A DNA stretch of 15,076 bases from JAGXTF01 sp040376005 (GTDB lineage Bacteria > Bacteroidota > Bacteroidia > NS11-12g > UBA955), in assembly GCA_040376005.1 (NCBI GenBank), contig JBEIRK010000062.1, positions 1 to 15,076 on the forward strand, written 5' to 3'. Shown here piece by piece: positions 13,739-15,076 of the stretch. The notes under the pieces were generated by a model that was not told where the DNA came from, made no database searches, and saw only the letters and a list, made by a program, of their open reading frames with translations. How positions within the stretch are numbered: position 1 is the first letter of the stretch; the number at the start of each line of letters is the position of its first letter. Both the position numbers and the translations under genes were made by a program.

Positions 13739-15076
13739 ATGAAGAACACCTTATTTGCCTTGTGCTGCCTATCGGCATGGCCTCTGCTTGCCCAAAATGA
13801 ACAAGACGCCCTCAACTATTCAACCATAGGCGCTGGGGGTTCTGCCCGCACCTTAGGCATGGCGGGCTCGTTCAGCGCCATTGGTGCAGATGCCTCAGCT
13901 GCATTTATGAATCCTGCCGGGATTGCCACCATGCGCCGCAATGAGTTCAATATGGGCATACAATTGGCCAACAATCGAAGCATTTCCGACTATTTAAACA
14001 CCACCCTTACAGATAATAAATTCAATTTCAACATTCCCTCCATGGCACTCACTATTGCCAAAATCAAATACGACGGGAATGGGAAACCGGTGAAAACAGG
14101 ACTTACCAATGTGAGTTACGGCTTTGCAATCAACCGCTTGGCCAATTTCCATAACCGTGTGGCTTTTGACGCGCCCAATACAGCTTCGAGCATTACCGAT
14201 TACTTTGCAGAGAAAGCAAACCAACAAGCTGCTGTGCCCTTCGATCTCTTTTTGGGCAGTTTGCCGAGCATCGCCTACAGCGCCGGAGCCATAGAAAATT
14301 TACTTGATGGCGGTGGATCTCCATCTATGTATTATGTCAGTAGGTATATCGACAGCAACAGAAACAACCAACAAACGGGCACCCTCACAACCAAAGGCAG
14401 TATCTATGAGTCCCAATTTTCATTGGGCTTGAACTTTTCGAATAAAATTCAAATGGGTATTGGATTGGTATATAGCACCTTGCGCTATTCTAAAGAGTTT
14501 GATATTCTCGAGGTCGACAACCAGAAACGAAATGTAAGGGACTTGGAGTCACTCACCTATAATGAGAGCATTTATGACCGTGGCAATGGGTTTGGCGCGA
14601 AACTAGGTGCCATTTTCCGCCCTAATGACCAGTTCAGATTGGCGGCTTCTATTCATACGCCTAAGACGTACAATATCAAAGAAGAATACGGCTACAACCT
14701 CACCACTGTGTTCGAACCGGGCGCCAATGTGCAACGCGAGGTGAATGCATTTACCGAGCCTTTTAATACCTATACCTACAAAGTAACAACACCCGTTCGT
14801 GTATCTACAGGATTGGGATTTGTGCTCAACAAAAGTGGTTTGTTCAACGTAGAAACAGAGTTTTACAACTATGGATCAACCCGCATGAAAGCAGATGATT
14901 ATGCGTTTACAGCGGAGAACAACAACATTCGCCGCATGTATAAAAGTGTGGTGGTGTTGCGCATGGGTGCAGAATTCAACATACCCGATGCAAACCGCAA
15001 AAACGTATTTTACAGAGTGCGCATGGGCTTTGCCAACTATCCATCACCCTACAGTTCACGTGCCGCGGGCATTGAT
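13739..15076 (+). CDS. OmpP1/FadL/TodX-family outer membrane porin ('hemin receptor'-like), 3' end missing
   Basis: The frame is open from ATG 13739 to the right edge (446 codons, no stop), so the C-terminus is absent. A signal peptide (MKNTLFALCCLSAWPLLAQ, cleavage near residue 18) is followed by TLGMAGSFSAIGADASAA and MNPAGIA (57-63). The glycine-rich segment plus NPAG is the N-terminal signature of FadL-like barrels, and Bacteroidota members are often annotated 'hemin receptor'. The rest shows alternating beta-strand patterns with aromatic girdle residues typical of a beta-barrel (FSLGLNFSNKIQMGIGLVYS, FGAKLGAIFRPNDQFRLAAS, VETEFYNYGSTRM). FadL proteins let hydrophobic compounds cross the outer membrane; the ligand is unknown and 'hemin' is not supported here. 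It lies 18 bases after the lipoprotein gene, probably in one transcript. Confidence 0.85.
   Translation, partial: MKNTLFALCCLSAWPLLAQNEQDALNYSTIGAGGSARTLGMAGSFSAIGADASAAFMNPAGIATMRRNEFNMGIQLANNRSISDYLNTTLTDNKFNFNIPSMALTIAKIKYDGNGKPVKTGLTNVSYGFAINRLANFHNRVAFDAPNTASSITDYFAEKANQQAAVPFDLFLGSLPSIAYSAGAIENLLDGGGSPSMYYVSRYIDSNRNNQQTGTLTTKGSIYESQFSLGLNFSNKIQMGIGLVYSTLRYSKEFDILEVDNQKRNVRDLESLTYNESIYDRGNGFGAKLGAIFRPNDQFRLAASIHTPKTYNIKEEYGYNLTTVFEPGANVQREVNAFTEPFNTYTYKVTTPVRVSTGLGFVLNKSGLFNVETEFYNYGSTRMKADDYAFTAENNNIRRMYKSVVVLRMGAEFNIPDANRKNVFYRVRMGFANYPSPYSSRAAGID

Noticed and set aside
13260..13742. A 160-codon frame overlapping the lipoprotein in another plus frame, rich in Ala and Leu
   Set aside because: It is the frame-shifted reading of the Ser/Gly low-complexity tract; the lipoprotein frame has a lipobox and ordered regions, this one has nothing.

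Overview
The window looks like a chromosomal segment of a Bacteroidota bacterium, probably Flavobacteriia, Sphingobacteriia or a relative. The basis is gene content: a BshA-type bacillithiol glycosyltransferase, Bacteroidota-style RecQ and TadA, an archaeal/eukaryotic-type ProRS, a FadL/'hemin receptor' type porin and lipoproteins of familiar Bacteroidota form. Promoter form agrees: several starts are preceded by TAnnTTTG (-7), and in the best cases by TTG 19 bases further upstream (-33), with no obvious Shine-Dalgarno sequences. No tRNA or rRNA gene, insertion sequence, CRISPR array, phage gene or recognisable defence system is visible. The region reads as ordinary core chromosome.

Layout, left to right. 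(1) A Tat-exported 5'-nucleotidase-family metallophosphatase, cut by the left edge on the minus strand, is divergent from a 464-residue beta-helix lipoprotein on the plus strand, which ends at a strong bidirectional terminator. (2) On the minus strand lie a DoxX-like membrane protein and tadA. tadA is divergent from bshA (plus). (3) bshA overlaps tail-to-tail by 21 bp with an ECF sigma factor gene, which follows recQ on the minus strand. (4) Divergent from recQ, kdsD/kpsF and a mannose-1-phosphate guanylyltransferase gene overlap by four bases on the plus strand and should supply A5P (for Kdo) and GDP-mannose for surface glycans. (5) A 185-bp gap holds a -7 promoter box and, about 60 bases later, a near-perfect intrinsic terminator. 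This is a candidate small RNA or attenuating leader. (6) A tight plus-strand operon follows: patatin-like phospholipase, EamA/DMT transporter, YdjA-like nitroreductase. (7) proS (minus) is divergent from a Tyr/Gly- and Ser-rich lipoprotein and a FadL/OmpP1-type porin cut by the right edge (both plus).

Functional threads are thiol redox (bshA), DNA repair (recQ), translation (tadA, proS), envelope glycan precursors (kdsD, manC) and outer-membrane/lipid functions (patatin, lipoproteins, porin). I found no convincing new multi-gene system. The items most worth a second look are the promoter-terminator unit at 8892-8990, the low-complexity lipoprotein beside the porin, and the ECF sigma factor with no visible anti-sigma partner. 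Several starts were moved from the longest open frame on promoter position or family length: 347, 2162, 2731, 4374 (GTG) and 12774; 6797 is a TTG start.
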